From the NCBI GenBank assembly GCA_029582265.1, contig CM055816.1, positions 21,137,843 to 21,201,842 of the forward strand: a DNA stretch of 64,000 bases, written 5' to 3'. The notes beneath the pieces were generated by a model, which did no database searches, had not been told where the DNA came from, and saw only the letters and a list, made by a program, of their open reading frames with translations. This document shows, piece by piece, positions 1 through 10,945 of this stretch (the first letter of the stretch is position 1; each line of letters opens with the position of its first letter). The translations under genes were made by a program, and so were the position numbers. Source of the stretch: Zoroaster sp. YZ-2022. Lineage: Eukaryota > Echinodermata > Asteroidea > Forcipulatida > Zoroasteridae.

Positions 1-104
1 AAATCGGCAATGCATCTTGAAAACGTTTTAGCTAATTTGTTGAAACGATTTAGTAAATCGTTCACACGATTTAGAACCTGGTTTTGTGTTTCTATACCGC
101 TGTC

Positions 105-376
105 CATTCCCGGGCGCGTATTTTTTTGAGGGGGAAAATGAAAATTGCCACAGGACCCGATCTCGGCCAATCACGCACATTATTTGATATGCTAACGCTG
201 AAACGTCATGACTCGTACATATTTTTAAAATTCATCAATGTAGCGTGTGTATTATGTGCATGCGCGCGGGTGTGGAATAAACTGTACACATAACTCATGA
301 ATATGCACCTCGTCTGTGATTGGCTGAGATCGGGTCCTGTGGCAATTGTCATATAAACCAAAAAAAATATTCCCGG
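105..376. repeat. Short foldback (inverted-repeat) element
   Basis: Arms at about 105-175 and 314-376 are reverse complements. Both contain CCCGGG, an A/T run, and the words TTGCCACAGGACCCGATCT and GGCCAATCAC (right arm inverted, GTGATTGGCTGAGATCGGG). The ~140-bp centre shows no ORF of substance. The structure fits a MITE or foldback element. No target-site duplication was identified and the family is unknown. Confidence 0.6.
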
Positions 377-433
377 GCTTCGTACACATCCTGTAAGGTA
401 GGGGTAGGGAACCCTTTTCCTATCACAGGCCAT

Positions 434-1189
434 TTGCAGATTTATACAAACTTTAAGGGGCCGTACCCAATAATCATTGTCATTATGAAATGTTTGTCAA
501 AGTATCATTGAGAGCTCGACATTCCGCATCCACCGTTATTTTCATTGCTAGCGATCAATGCTGGCAGCGCCAAAACAACGAATCACATTTGAATTCCATC
601 TTTACATTTACTTAGTGTTGATAGCTAGGACTGTCAGTTCCACTGGCTAGATGCAGTATGTCCAATTCTATAATTAAACGGCGTTGGCATCCACTTGTGT
701 GTTGGCTTTGTTTTTTTTTTTTTATGGGGGGGGGGGCTGTAGCCTATTTATGAAAGTACACACTGTATTTTCAAGTAATCGGTCCTTTCTTGTCTTTTAC
801 AAGAAAAATTTATTAAAAACTTATGATGGGATTGAAGAATTTCTTTAAACAATCTTCAAACAACCTTCGAGTCTGCACAAAGAAAAATTGTGGTTGATAG
901 GATTTTTCTAACTCATCAGTTGCTATGGGTAACTGCATAAACCCTTTGAACATCTCATAAGAGATGCATGTCAAAATTGATTGTGTGTTTTATGCAAATA
1001 CAAAGCAAGCAATTATATAATGTATTAGACTCAAACACATACATGTACACTACTGCAAGATGTCATAAATATTTCTATCCTTAATTTTTTTTTCCTCCAA
1101 ATGTAAAAATTACCCCTAGGGTAATAATAAGAAATTAATTGAATGTTGACGAGGTGACTTTTTGTCAATAATTTGATTGTCATACATGT
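434..1189. other. Unassigned AT-rich intergenic DNA
   Basis: No coding, RNA or clear repeat signal seen. It contains a T-run followed by a G-run near 709-736, and short GTACATGT-type palindromes. Confidence 0.5.
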
Positions 1190-1783
1190 CATTATACACT
1201 ATTGGTAAAGTGTCGTTAAATATTTCCGTACTTCATAGGAATCGAGAGATATGGGTAATTCTATAAATTGGGGGGCAAATGTGTGACGTGCACATTTTAG
1301 GCCATAAATTAATAAATCATCTTTTATCATCTTTTGTGTAAAATCATTATTATTTTGTTAGTTCCTTTAATATTATGGTACAGTATGTACATGTAAGTTA
1401 TTTTTTCCGGGGTGCAGGAATATGTACAGCCTCAAAATATCTTCATTCATCGAAAATGATGGGTTTCACGTGTAAAATGGGACACCCAAAATTGTGTGAA
1501 GCAGCACAGGTCTTATGCCAAAAGATTTTGGTGTCCCATTTTACATGTGAAACCCATCATTTTCGATGAATGAAGATATTTTGAGGCTTGCACATATTCC
1601 TGCACCGCAGCAACATACTGCCATATTAAAGGAACAACAAGTGTGATTTTACAAAATGATAAAAGAATAATGAAATGATTTATTAATTTATGGCTAAAAT
1701 GTGCACGTCACGACCAATTATAGAATGACCCATATCTCGATTCTATAATGCAAATGTGACAATGCCAATAGTAATAATGTTTT
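1190..1783. repeat. Long inverted repeat (foldback/MITE-like), ~600 bp
   Basis: Left arm about 1190-1492 and right arm about 1528-1783 are reverse complements around a ~35-bp loop (about 1493-1527). The innermost ~65 bp (1430-1492 against 1528-1590) are almost perfectly paired, with one C/A change and one single-base bulge. The outer arms are more diverged but still match: GAGATATGGG against CCCATATCTC, ATGTGCACGTCAC words, and ATTGGTA against CCAATAG at the tips. There is no transposase ORF; short ORFs here are arm translations. A transcript across it would form a long near-perfect dsRNA hairpin. Probably a non-autonomous foldback transposon; family not recognised. Confidence 0.75.
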
Positions 1784-3600
1784 AAGGGCATACAATAGTC
1801 AGACACAGCTTTCTCATGAGGTTCACACTATTGGTTGTACATTACCAAAGTTGGGCTATTTCCTGAGACAACTGATATTTCTGTGTGAAGTACAGTAATT
1901 TTTGCGGAACAGGGTATTTTCTGAGAATGTTAATTAATTAAAATGTGACAAATGTTAATTAAAAAATGTATATGGTAATAAATGAACAATATCATTGGAT
2001 TATTGACAGTACATGTATCACCAGAACATTTCTATACGTGTGGGCCTTTCATTCTGTTCATGTGAAATTGACATAATATCTGTCCAACATTTACATGTAG
2101 AAAGTACTGTTATGTGTTAATTTACACATCCTGAACATATCACTCTGATTCCTAATAAATTTGGCTTTTCCCAGCAACTTTGAGAAATTAAGTGTCACCA
2201 ATTAACAAGAAATCGCATCCTCTTCTAGTGATTCCCAGATTGCTGCTTCCCAGGTTGTATTTTATTTATTTATTTCTGATGTTTTATCAGGGTATTGCGT
2301 TCATATAACACGTGGTCTCCCTCGTGGCCCTGGGAATTAAAATGTAATTCAAAAGATAAAATTAAAATGATCAATAAACAATAAACATAATAAAACATAT
2401 AAACAAATAAAACTAAAGCAAAAGATAAAATTAATAACTAATTCAGTTACAAACAAAACCCACTGTGGTAAGAAATATATAAGTGAAATAAAACATTATG
2501 TACATTGTAAAAAGGTACTTGAGTTGATAGAGATAATCAAATGTTCCTAATTATTTTAAAGTCTATGCACTCTAAAAACAGATTGGTTAAAAAAACTACC
2601 AATTTAAATGGTTAACACTATTATTATTATTTTAACCGAGAGATTGGTCAATGTGGTTTTAAGAGTGTATGTTGGTTGTATTATTTATTTAGTGCCTGAT
2701 GTGTTTGTTGTATACGTTTTTATAACATGAAACTCTTGAGCCGTATAGAAGTATTACCCTAACTATCATTCATTGTGTTCAAATCGAGCGACCCAACACA
2801 CCTCATCCGTCGATTGAGAAAATAGGCCTATACACCGACTCACTTTGCTGATCAGGTGAGGGATATTGAGATTTGTTGTTTGTGTACGATTGTTTGGCCC
2901 TCAAGAGGATAGGGAATGGACGGTGAGGGACCGGGGCTGGCTTTCAATAAGACTATCCGAGAGCACAGAGGTGCATGTAGTTGTACCACCTCAATTAACC
3001 TTTCGCCAGCATCATCACCCAAGCCACTCTCCAAGCAAATTTGTCTTACCTTTTATTTCTTAGATCAATCCATATTCAGATTTTATGATGTTTACACCTG
3101 TTAAAATAAAAATCATTCCATTTACATTTACATTCTTGTAGCTCAGGTGTAGATTAAAATAAGGATAGTTCGGTTGAGGTTCCTCAAGTGTCTGTACTAT
3201 GCCAGTTATTTTCGGACAAGATAGTACTGGTCTAAAATCACAAATAAAGTATCAGTCAATTGCCAAATATTAAGCACCTCAAGTGTCTCAAATGCTCTTA
3301 TTATGCACTTCATTTTTTATGTTTTTAAATTTTTTTTGCACCTCATGAGCCAGGTTTTAGGGGGACAAAATAGTGAGCGATTGTAGAAGAAGTGCAAATA
3401 ATTTTTACAGTGTATATGAAAGAGATAAACATAACAATGGGGTTAGTACCTGATTAACAATTAGAATACAGAATACACTAAATAAAATTTATATTATTTT
3501 GTATGGTAACATGGGGCGTGATCCGTGGCTATACGGCATTCTGTGACTTCTGACTACCGCCCCCTGAACAAAGATATTGATCAATTATGTAGACCGCCAA
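1784..3600. other. Unassigned AT-rich DNA
   Basis: No gene recognised. Overlapping 60-65-codon ORFs on both strands at 2.85-3.1 kb have no recognisable domain and look like chance. T/A-rich runs occur at 2255-2500. Confidence 0.45.
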
Positions 3601-3604
3601 CACA

Positions 3605-3890
3605 GGACTAGATAGCTCACTTGGTAGAGCACCAGCACATTTACCCTGAGGTTGCAGGTTCAAATTCACTTCTATTAAGTTGTTCTTTGTTAATTCCAAG
3701 CATTATGAGTAACATTATATGTAATTCAAAATAGAGAGACTGCCAACATAGGGCTAGATAGCTCAGATGGTAAAGCACCAGCACATTAACCCAGAGGTCG
3801 CAGGTTCAAATCCACTTCTTAAATTGTTCTTTGTTAATTCCAAACATTATTATTAGTAACATTATATGTAATTCAAATGATTACTTTCAC
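3605..3890 (+). repeat. Tandem pair of tRNA-derived SINE-like units
   Basis: Two units about 146 bp apart each start with a tRNA-like head. Unit 1 has an A-box-like TAGCTCACTTGG (3613-3624) and B-box-like GGTTCAAATTC (3657-3667). Unit 2 has TAGCTCAGATGG (3759-3770) and GGTTCAAATCC (3803-3813). Both heads are followed by the same non-tRNA tail (TTGTTCTTTGTTAATTCCAA, then AACATTATATGTAATTCAAA). A tRNA head with a shared unrelated tail is the SINE signature. Neither head forms a convincing full acceptor stem, so they are not called as functional tRNA genes. Confidence 0.7.
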
Positions 3891-4417
3891 TATTACGTAA
3901 ATTTTTAGTCTGATTAAAACAATTACAAATGTCTCATAGGTTTTTGATGGCTGCTAAATGTTGACTGGTTGGAACAGTTGTAACAAGCAAGAAAATTAAA
4001 CAAGACAGATTTCCAAGTTCATACCACAGCGAGGTTTCTCACGTTATCAAGTATTTTTATGTGAAAATTTCTTGAATAAAACAAAACTTGACATGTTAAT
4101 AACTCAAGTATACAGTGTACCATTTACAAGGAAAACATAGACTTGTGCTGATCAGTTCACACCTCAACTGGCTACAATGACCAATAAATGATGCGGAAAG
4201 CTGAAAACGGAACTACGTGCAGTGTGTTAGTTATGCTTGACTAAAATATTGACTTTGCCGTCAGTAACTCTACGTGACAAAAGACTGTCGTAGCTACTGT
4301 AAAATACCAAGGTTGTTTAGTATTACAATTCAACAAGTGAGATGGAGAACAATGTTGATTTACAAATTGAAACTACACCTGAAAAGTATTTGCTCATTAA
4401 CATCAGGAAAATCATAT

Positions 4418-4508
4418 TTAATTGTGCTGTGATCCCCCACCCCAGATCCATCTTTGACTGAAGTAAATATTCCACCCCTGCCTGGGGGTGTGGGAAAGCA
4501 CAGTTATA
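4418..4508. repeat. Imperfect ~85-nt hairpin
   Basis: TGTGCTGTGATCCCCCACCC followed by CAG pairs with CTGGGGGTGTGGGAAAGCAC across a ~40-nt loop, with one bulge and a small internal loop. It could be a small inverted repeat or a pre-miRNA-like fold; nothing else supports an RNA gene. Confidence 0.3.
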
Positions 4509-4979
4509 TGAATTAATATATAAATTTTTCCTGCTGACATCTCATTAAAAATGAAGATTTAATGTGTTTTTTCTGACATAAATACAGCGTTTTGACTAGA
4601 TGGAATTGAAATTAAGATTACTAGACTGATTGATAAATTGATTTCTTGGCATGTTGAATAATTATAGCAATAGCGTTAATTTGTTGACATGAGATGGTTC
4701 GGTTCCAAATGTTGAATTCCATCCATCCCTGATGTATCAACTCAAGTATGACACAAATACCCCTAAATAAATCATCGTTTTGTCCTGTAATGTTGAACAT
4801 CCTATGAAAACCTGCCCATGAGGCCACATGTTCTTAGCCTGGCCACTGTACACAGGTTGAATTATAAAACAAATAACCTTATAAGGCATTGATTGGGACT
4901 TAAATTTCACATATTCCATTGCTATTATATGATGTGGTGTTACAACATTGTTGATTATGGAAGTCAAAGGTCAGGTATA

Positions 4980-5424
4980 TAGAAACATGCTACCCTGTAA
5001 TCACATTAACAGTCTCAGGGGTCATTGGCAACCGTACTACCCTGATTTGGAGATACTTGTACCCTGATTAGGACCCTATTCTCCCAATCAGGATAGTACT
5101 GCACCTCAATCAGGAAGCCTTTGACTAATGTTCATATGGTCATCGGTAACCATACTACCCTGATTAGGATCCTGTTCTCCCAATGAAGATATTACTCGAC
5201 CCCACCAGGATAGCCCACTGGTGAGGAGCTTGGCAGCCCCTATTTTAGCAGGCGTAGCGTCATCAAGGTTTCTCAATTGGTCCCTTGTTATCCTGATTGG
5301 GAAAACATTGTATAGGGGTTTCAATTGGAATAAGTATATCTCAATCAGGGTGAGTATATCTCAATCGGATAGTATAGTTGACATCAACCTTGTTAGCACT
5401 GTGAGAGTACCATCATGCTGAGTC
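4980..5424. repeat. Cluster of direct and inverted CCTGATT/AATCAGG words
   Basis: Two related segments (about 5018-5110 and 5136-5200) share the phrase GGTCAT-GGTAACC-TACTACCCTGATT. Further CCTGATT and AATCAGG words occur in both orientations up to the assembly gap, with TATCTCAATC repeated at about 5337 and 5357. A local low-copy repeat cluster that may continue into the gap. Confidence 0.5.
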
Positions 5425-5924
5425 NNNNNNNNNNNNNNNNNNNNNNNNNNNNNNNNNNNNNNNNNNNNNNNNNNNNNNNNNNNNNNNNNNNNNNNNNNNN
5501 NNNNNNNNNNNNNNNNNNNNNNNNNNNNNNNNNNNNNNNNNNNNNNNNNNNNNNNNNNNNNNNNNNNNNNNNNNNNNNNNNNNNNNNNNNNNNNNNNNNN
5601 NNNNNNNNNNNNNNNNNNNNNNNNNNNNNNNNNNNNNNNNNNNNNNNNNNNNNNNNNNNNNNNNNNNNNNNNNNNNNNNNNNNNNNNNNNNNNNNNNNNN
5701 NNNNNNNNNNNNNNNNNNNNNNNNNNNNNNNNNNNNNNNNNNNNNNNNNNNNNNNNNNNNNNNNNNNNNNNNNNNNNNNNNNNNNNNNNNNNNNNNNNNN
5801 NNNNNNNNNNNNNNNNNNNNNNNNNNNNNNNNNNNNNNNNNNNNNNNNNNNNNNNNNNNNNNNNNNNNNNNNNNNNNNNNNNNNNNNNNNNNNNNNNNNN
5901 NNNNNNNNNNNNNNNNNNNNNNNN
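5425..5924. other. Assembly gap of 500 N
   Basis: Exactly 500 undetermined bases, so the length is probably a placeholder. Open frames across it are artefacts. Confidence 0.99.
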
Positions 5925-6490
5925 ATATATTCTGTAGGTGTCCCTATTGTACGTACAGGCTGAGTCAGTATCATACTCTCTACAATGACACTGGTGGAGG
6001 TGTAAGGGATTAACACTGTCAACATAATTATTGGTGGCTCAAGTTTGGTTTGTTTTGTTCGTATATAACATTCATATTAGACTTAATTAAATCTGACTTG
6101 TAAACTTCGTCTGTATTTTTCAGCATAGACTCACTTCTGAAACTGACACATTTCGTTTACACGCGTCATAATTACATCATAAATAGGGCATGTGTTATTT
6201 ATCAATACTAACAACGTCCGATCGCGACGAGACTTAAGAAGTATGAAATACGAATATTTGCTAATTCTGAAGTTACATAATTATTACGTCATAAGGTGTC
6301 AAATTACATATTTATAACATACTTAAAAAAAAACTTACATTTCACTCTTTTGATATGTTAATGAACATGTCACTTACACTCATACCTCAAAAAAAAAATA
6401 GTCAAGAAAACTCAGAACAGCTCTGAGGTCTGTTCAAAAAGAGATCTTATGTGTTACCTTGTTCACAATAAAGAAATATAAACACCTTTA
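5925..6490. repeat. Dispersed repeat block, copy 1 (pairs with 11,208-11,690)
   Basis: From ATATATTCTGTAGGTG through ACTCTCTACAATGACACTGG and the TTAATTAAA and CGTCTGTAT words to CACAATAAAGAAATATAAAC, this segment is a diverged copy of 11.2-11.7 kb in the same order and orientation. Non-coding. Confidence 0.75.
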
Positions 6491-6699
6491 TAACTTAACA
6501 CACGTTAAGTTATGATGTATATCAACGTAATTATCTTTGGCAATGACTGCAGTATCTGCCCATATCAATTGATATATCAAAGCATGATATTTCTGAGCTA
6601 TTCGTATCTGAAACAGAAAATTCCGAGGCATGTGCGTGTTTCTTCGTGTGCACGTATATGTATAAACACGTATATACAAATACACGTGCATACACATGT

Positions 6700-7185
6700 G
6701 AGTATATTCAAGCGAGGCCTCCCGTCCTGGTGTCCGAATTGGCTCTTGCCGCGCTGGCAGGGTGAGAAAACGCTGATGTTCAATTTGAAACAAAGAACAA
6801 GTTACTTGTTAATTATATGTATGCTATCTATAAGCACCAGATCAAGAAATAAACATGAGATCAACTTTTCATTCAACAAGAAATTAATTAACATTTAATT
6901 TATTAATTTATTTATTAAAAATTATTCAGAGGGATAACGAAATCAACAAATTAAATGCATTTTCCACAAGGGGAAGTTTGGGTAGTTCAATAACTAAAAG
7001 GAGGCTCCCCAAACCATTCATCACACCTGCATCCATACACAGTGTGGTAGTTTCACACACTGTAACCAGTGTACGTAAACGGCTTCGCCGAAGCCGAGCT
7101 AGGTCTCCGGGGTTCCCCGGTGACCGGACTGACGTTTGCCGCGCTGGCAGGCTGAGAAAACGCCGGTGTTCAATTTGAAACGATA
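6700..7185. repeat. GC-richer module present twice (6700-6793 and 7095-7183)
   Basis: Both ends of this interval carry the same phrase: TTGCCGCGCTGGCAGG, then TGAGAAAACGC and TGTTCAATTTGAAAC, preceded by a CC-GGT-TCCG-type lead. They stand out as GC-rich islands in AT-rich surroundings and flank an alternating TACACGTATATA region (6640-6690). The second copy abuts the RT relic at 7.2 kb. Origin unknown. Confidence 0.55.
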
Positions 7186-7194
7186 TGTAACCAT

Positions 7195-7665
7195 ATATTT
7201 GCCCGATTTGTGACAGCCAATTACTTATTTTAACTAGCTCAGTGTTTAAAACACATGCTGCATTATTTACGTTGTGATGGATGTAAATTAAACTTGTATC
7301 AGCAAATAAACAAAAGAATATAATTTTTGATGAATTACAAATATCATTAATATACATAATAAACAATAAGGGACCTAATACACTGCCTTGGGGAACTCTG
7401 CATGAATTGTATGGATCAAGAGAGAGTTAAAGGAAACAAACTGTTGTTCTATGTGATAAATAACTCCTGAACCAATCCAAGGCGAAATCCACGCACACCA
7501 TAATTCTCTAATTTAGAAATAAGAATGTTATGAATTACATGTGTCAAAAGCCTTGGAAAGGTTCAGGAAAATACCAACAGAAAACTGCTTATTTTCTATG
7601 GCTTCAATAATTGAATTTAAAACATTAGAGAATGCAAGTTCAGGTGAATGTCGGGCTCTAAAAAA
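7195..7665 (-). pseudogene. Non-LTR retrotransposon reverse transcriptase fragment (degenerate)
   Basis: Read on the minus strand from about 7665 to 7195, this holds the palm core of a LINE reverse transcriptase in shifting frames. Order: a KAFDT catalytic aspartate segment, then VPQGSVLGPLLFIMYINDI, then a CLFAD-TSLIY segment where the usual FADDT pair has lost one aspartate. Around the first motif there are stop codons and frame changes, and only the central part is open (to about 7366). The 3' side is cut at ~7195, where an unrelated GC-rich module begins. The motif order and the PQGSVLGPLLF signature are standard for Jockey/I/CR1-group RTs. Fixed, inactive fragment. Confidence 0.8.
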
Positions 7666-8490
7666 CAATTTTCAATGACATAATGTGAACAATTTTTATT
7701 TCAACAAGAAATGAATAAACATTTAATTTATTAATGGAAGAACAATTTTATTGCCCTTCTTCATTTGTAAGCACAATAATAAATTTTACTCAATGCAAAT
7801 TCTTTGGAAATACATTGTGAAGTAAATAAATATTTGGAAATCCTAAATGAAATGAATGTTAATCTACAATACAAAAGACTCAGTGAGAGGATGGATCATG
7901 ATATTAAAATAAATGTATACCCTACATGAAGATCCATGAGCATCACAGTTAGGGGGTTCACTTTATCCATTTTATTATAGGTTTCCAGATGAATTAAACA
8001 AAATGCATTCAATTTGATACCAGACACATTCAATTTGATATAAAAATGAATGCTCCTTTCCATCATCATTCAATCAGCAAAAAGATACATTCAAATTCAT
8101 AAGTTGATCATTCTATTGTCATTTAACCCAACTCATTGATAAAATAAGTACGTTCCACTTGAAAGTGTCGTTAAGTTCAATCAATTTCAAAAGAACCAAT
8201 CGCAAGCGGTTGATCAAGAATTCAATTTCATCAACTGGCATTCATTTGTCACATTTTTACTTGCAATTCTCAGGCCCGGGTATGAAAGTTTAAGACAGAT
8301 TCATTATATGCAATGTTGAAGGGATGGAACAACAATATTTGTAAAATGTGGCAAAACTGCTTTTCTTTGAATCATTTTTATTTTAATTTTGTTGCATACA
8401 TTTATAGTTTCATCAACATTATGGGGGAAGTTTTGGCAATAATATCTTTCTTAAAAATGACAGTTCCTCAGACTAAATAGTTTATTGTGA
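7666..8490. repeat. Dispersed repeat block, copy 1 of second part (pairs with 11,695-12,260)
   Basis: TATACCCTACATGAAG, GGGGGTTCACTTTAT, GGCAAAACTG and TCCTCAGACTAAAT recur in the same order at 11.7-12.26 kb. Between them (7970-8280) lies DNA dense in CATTCAATTTGA and TCATTCAAT words, related to the ATTCAATTTC transposon family seen elsewhere in the window. No intact ORF. Confidence 0.6.
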
Positions 8491-8930
8491 AGATTGATTC
8501 CATCATCAGCTTTATACCAACTGAGTTGTACATTAACATTAAACCATTTGGTTATTTCTGAATTATTTTCTTTTAAATATAAGTTCTATAACCTACCTTT
8601 AAGACAAAAATATTAAATTCAATAAGAATTTATATTAGGCCAACTCTTTGTTGTGTGGTTTCATTATAATTTTTCATTATAATTTACTTGTATATTAAAT
8701 AACTTATATCTTCTTCAGTTAGGGTCCTTCGTGTTTCAACGTAATACAAATAAATTGCCCGACTCTATTTGCTACATGTTCAATAGTGTTGTTGGCAATT
8801 TGATGACTAACATTAATCATTTCCTCCAACCTTTCTCCTACCTATTCTCCTAGGAGGACGAAAATCAAGGCCTGTGAGGTGATCAGACATTGTTAAATTA
8901 GATCGGTAAAACAACACAAGATTTACACGT

Positions 8931-9119
8931 ATGTGTCAGGTCTCTGTTCCTAAAACTAAGGTTATTGACATTGGGGTTAAGTATGGTCGCCAGCTTGATT
9001 ATTTTAAGGACTATGTCAGAATAACTGATATGATGGGCCTTATCACTAACCATTCTCAAATTCAACAAGATCTCTTGTCAACCGAATCCTTCCATCCTAT
9101 AGGTGTAATAGACCTTTAA
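8931..9119 (+). other. Repeat-borne ~62-codon ORF, copy 1 (most intact)
   Basis: ATG to TAA, 62 codons, beginning MCQVSVPKTKVIDIG and ending HPIGVIDL. Related copies lie at ~18.89, 30.36, 42.97-43.16 (minus) and 52.55-52.74 kb, all ending in (D/Y)L-TAA at the same place. No domain recognised. The 5' side (ACGTATGTGTCAG before GTCTCTG) resembles a splice acceptor, so this could be a captured terminal exon; that is speculative. Copies differ mainly by substitutions and by indels divisible by three. It lies inside a repeat and is not proposed as a working gene. Confidence 0.4.
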
Positions 9120-9222
9120 TTTAATAAACTGCATCCATCTTTGCTTTCCTGTACACAAGTCTATGAGAATCAGAATGAGGCACATGGACAACTGAACCAG
9201 TGGACAGGTTCCTTACAATGTG

Positions 9223-9224
<2 letters not shown>

Positions 9225-9289
<65 letters not shown>

Positions 9290-9640
9290 TAATAATAATA
9301 ATAATAATGTGTGGATTTATATAGCGCACGTATCCACCAACTAAGTGGTGCTCAAGGCGCATTATATTATTATCCCTGCTCATAAGGCTCATAAATCATT
9401 CCTGAAACCATCTCAGCTCCCTGGGGAGTATACAGCTCAATTGCTGCCATTTCTAGCGCATAGAGAGCAAACCAACTCTGCCTTCACAGGTACCCATTTA
9501 ACCCCTGGGTGGAGAGAAGCAATTATGATTAAGTGTCTTGCTCAAGGACACAAGTGTCACGGCCGTGATTCGAACCCACATTATGTTGCTTACACCAGAA
9601 CATGAATCCGGTAAGCTAGACCGCTCGGCCACGACACCCC
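9225..9640 (-). mobile_element. tRNA-Leu-derived SINE, full length with TSD
   Basis: On the minus strand it starts at 9640 with a class-II tRNA-like head: acceptor GTGTC paired with GACAC, A box TGGCCGAGCGGTCTAGC, anticodon arm CCGGA-TTCATGT-TCTGG and B box GGTTCGAATC. Next comes a body with TCCTTGAGCAAGACACTTAA and CTCTCCACCCAGGGGT, then a 3' end GCGCCTTGAGCACCACTTAG, then TATATAAATCCACAC, then an (ATT)n tail (about 9225-9308 plus-strand AAT). AATGTGAT flanks both sides (9217-9224 and 9641-9648). The empty site is seen in related repeats, for example near 30,595. The arm matches eukaryotic tRNA-Leu but the anticodon position reads CAT. Confidence 0.85.
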
Positions 9641-10330
9641 AATGTGATGGTTGCAATCATAACGATATCTCTACCGCCCGTAGATAGGGAACTTGACTAT
9701 GATAGACATGTGTGAGGGGGAAAAATACACAATGGGTAATTATTATTCCATTGGTGTAAAACAATAATGTAATACAGGCGTGGATGCAGGGTGTCGATAA
9801 AGGGGCGGGGTTACACTGCCAAACAAGGGGGAAAACAAATAACGTATGATAACTTGATGTGCATTTTCATTGTCATGGAAGTAAATTTATACGCTATTTA
9901 CGTGTTCTCTTTATTCCCACCCTGAATCCACCTCTGTTATCGAATTAATAAAACTGATGAAACAATAACAGCAACAAAAAGTGAGCTATACACACGTCTG
10001 TGGAGGGCAAAAATTTAAATCAATTGTTTATCACCCTACGCAAGAATTTCATCAAACTGTAAATATTTGTTTCACTTTGCAATATTTCCTTCTCAATCTT
10101 CCGTTCCCCGAAGTTTAACTTTCTTTCCTTCATTTTTCCCCTTTCTTTTACCTTTCTTTGTCTATAAACGAGCTAGGCAAATGAGTCAGTTAGGAACCTG
10201 TCCTAAAATCTCATACCCAGACCGTAGAATTAAAAGTAAAAATGTAACAAATGAATGCCAATTGATGAAATTTTTGATCAACCACTTGTGACTGGTTCTG
10301 ACGGAATTTAACGAAGTTAGTGAACATCAC

Positions 10331-10689
10331 GTTGGCATTTATAGGCAAGGGGTATGATATTTACGACGGTACAAATGTCACAAATGTAGACAAGTAACAT
10401 TGTTTCATAGCAAGTTTTAATGGTCACTGTCTATAATTTCAATGTTGTGTGTATTGCTTTTAACTGGAGGTCAGCTTCATCTTACTAATCAAATGCTTCT
10501 GCTTAATCTTCTCTGTAAAACAAAGCAGTGATTAACTGATTATCAACACTTCCCATGTCGATATTATTTAAAATAAAAAAATTATAAAAAAAATGGTTCG
10601 CCCCAGGAATGTAGTCTTAAATACAAATGTAACTGCAAATTACACTTTGGCTTGATTGAGAATTGAGATGTTTATTGTGTAAAAAGAAC
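10331..10689. other. Unassigned AT-rich DNA
   Basis: Nothing supportable beyond A/T runs near 10,570-10,595. Confidence 0.5.
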
Positions 10690-10945
10690 AAAGAAACGCT
10701 GTGATTGTATTATTCTTGTCGTGTCTTCGATACAATTGGAGTTAGTGTTAGATGACGTCCTTCCATTGTACTCTGCCAGATCTTCTGTTGAGCACAGTGT
10801 ACGTAGTTGAGGGCAGGTGAGAAGATGTTACATATCTTGTGGTCCAGTGCCACATTCACATATAGTTGGGTTTTTGGTGTACCCCAATTCCACCACTGCC
10901 ACTTTTGTGCGACCAACTTTGCTGCGGAGGCGGTTAAATTACCTT
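10690..10945 (-). pseudogene. LINE ORF2 C-terminal zinc-binding segment (degenerate)
   Basis: Translated on the minus strand from about 10,945, one frame reads through LRSKVGRTK, then a CECG pair, then an HLLTCPQLR segment, with an in-frame stop just before HLL. The spacing C-x-C...H-x-x-x-C after an LRSKVGR-like lead is the post-RT zinc-knuckle-like tail of Jockey/I-type LINE ORF2 proteins (also seen beside RNase H domains). No RT is visible beside it, so this is a 3' fragment. It could derive from the same family as the RT relic at 7.2-7.7 kb (same strand), with intervening sequence lost. Confidence 0.6.

Larger units (their letters stand above)
8860..10330 (+). repeat. Partial copy of the 'A' repeat block, interrupted by a SINE
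   Basis: Matches the A half of the 6.6-kb units (about 52.48-54.0 kb) in the same orientation: the GTGAGGTGATCAGACATTG lead, the ~60-codon ORF, the TCTATGAGAATCAGAATGAG segment, the GTAGATAGGGAAC segment, the CCCACCCTGAATCCACCTC segment and the CTTTCTTTCCTTCATTTTTCC segment. The SINE at 9,225-9,640 splits it. It is truncated relative to the 53-54 kb copy and diverged. Confidence 0.7.

Noticed and set aside
3605..3890. Functional tRNA genes
   Set aside because: Weak acceptor pairing and a shared SINE tail in both units.
5393..6025. Long open frames on both strands across 5.4-6.0 kb
   Set aside because: They run through undetermined bases and are artefacts of the gap.
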